Below, one piece after another: positions 4,798 to 5,541 of a stretch of 5,541 nucleotides of DNA. Position 1 is the stretch's first letter, and every line of letters begins with the position of its first letter. Source of the stretch: JABHVE01 sp047517625 (lineage in GTDB: Bacteria > Pseudomonadota > Alphaproteobacteria > UBA2966 > CAIVPW01); the NCBI GenBank assembly GCA_047517625.1, contig JAKZSO010000079.1:1-5541 (forward strand), read 5' to 3'. Under the pieces are notes generated by a model that saw only the letters and a program-made list of their open reading frames with translations, ran no database searches and was not told the DNA's origin. The translations under genes and the position numbers were made by a program.

Positions 4798-5541
4798 ATG
4801 GTCCAAGCCATGAACCACGCCGGATCGAACGACCAAGAGGCTACATCCGGGTCCACATTTTTTGGCGACCGCCCGGTGCCTGTGGGCGAAAAACAGGGAC
4901 TGGTGAGGGACGTTTTTCGCAGCGTCGCTGGTCGCTATGACCTGATGAACGACCTGATGAGCGGCGGCGTCCATCGCCTGTGGAAGGCCCAGATGGTGGA
5001 TTGGCTAAACCCGAAAGGGCCCATGACCATCGTCGACGTGGCGGGCGGCACCGGCGACATCGCCTGGCGCATTTGGAAACGCCTGAACAAATCACCGGCC
5101 GGTAAGGGTGAAAGCACCATCAAGGTCTGCGACCTGACCGAAGAAATGGTTCGGGTGGGCCGCGACCGGGCCACCGACCGGGGGATTATCCGTGGCATCG
5201 AATGGGTAACCGGTGACGCTCAATCCCTGCCCTTGGCCGATGAGAGCCAAGACGCCTACACCATCGCTTTTGGCATCCGCAACGTCACGGATTTGGCCGC
5301 GGCTTTGGCGGAAGCGCGCCGGGTCTTGCGCTGGGGCGGGCGCTTCCTGTGCCTGGAATTCAGCGGCCCGGTGATGCCCGGGCTGGAGTGGGCTTACAGG
5401 ACGTATTCAGCCACTCTGCCGTGGCTGGGCCGGGCAGTGACCGGCGACGGCGATGCCTATCGATACTTGGTCGAAAGTGTCGCCAAGTTTCCGAACCGCG
5501 ATGACTTTGCCGAACGCATCGCGGCCGCCGGTTTTGGCCAA
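4798..5541 (+). CDS. ubiE: Ubiquinone/menaquinone biosynthesis C-methyltransferase UbiE, 3' end cut by window edge
   Basis: UbiE uses S-adenosylmethionine to C-methylate the ring of demethoxyubiquinol precursors (and demethylmenaquinol where present). The 248 visible codons include VFRSVAGRYDLMNDLMSGG (39-57) typical of the family's start, the SAM motif I VDVAGGTGDIA (79-89), VCDLTEEMVRVGRDRA (110-125) for the ribose-binding acid, GDAQSLPLAD (139-148), and the family signature AYTIAFGIRNVTD (153-165). DAYRYLVESVAKFP (219-232) is the second signature region. The family segment usually reading LYDxYSF is AYRTYSATLPWLG here and seems one residue shorter. About 15 residues are missing at the right edge. 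The ATG at 4798 is chosen because of the AAGGGGGG (4781-4788) before it; an ATG at 4810 is possible. Transcribed away from mutM. Confidence 0.96.
   Translation, partial: MVQAMNHAGSNDQEATSGSTFFGDRPVPVGEKQGLVRDVFRSVAGRYDLMNDLMSGGVHRLWKAQMVDWLNPKGPMTIVDVAGGTGDIAWRIWKRLNKSPAGKGESTIKVCDLTEEMVRVGRDRATDRGIIRGIEWVTGDAQSLPLADESQDAYTIAFGIRNVTDLAAALAEARRVLRWGGRFLCLEFSGPVMPGLEWAYRTYSATLPWLGRAVTGDGDAYRYLVESVAKFPNRDDFAERIAAAGFGQ

Overview
This is a 5.5 kb chromosomal housekeeping region from an alphaproteobacterium, most likely from the Rhodospirillales or a relative. The evidence is roughly 60 % GC, a DnaA with the alphaproteobacterial form of domain IV, and the gene set rpsT, dnaA, dnaN beside a divergent mutM/ubiE pair, an arrangement I recall from that group. 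The assignment rests on protein and synteny recognition only; no 16S gene or other marker is present.

Layout. Read on the minus strand, from high to low coordinates, there are mutM (formamidopyrimidine-DNA glycosylase), a small exported protein of unknown function, rpsT (ribosomal protein S20), a roughly 500-base AT-richer intergenic region, a single-domain rhodanese, dnaA, a 233-base spacer, and the first 203 codons of dnaN, which runs off the left edge. On the plus strand, starting 44 bases from mutM, is ubiE (ubiquinone/menaquinone C-methyltransferase), which runs off the right edge.

How the genes fit together. dnaA and dnaN are the initiator and sliding-clamp genes. The rhodanese ends 11 bases before the preferred dnaA start, so dnaA is probably translated from a rhodanese-dnaA message. 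mutM and the small exported protein are separated by only 4 to 19 bases and probably share a transcript. rpsT has its own well-formed sigma70-type promoter, whose -35 overlaps the stop codon of the gene before it. I found no canonical DnaA-box cluster, so I do not call the origin here although dnaA is present.

I see no mobile element, CRISPR array, tRNA, rRNA or defence system, and no convincing new system. The points most worth checking are a MutM zinc finger that lacks its fourth cysteine, the rhodanese-dnaA coupling, the near-palindrome that contains the Shine-Dalgarno sequences of both divergent genes mutM and ubiE, and the structured dnaA-dnaN spacer with a perfect IHF consensus.
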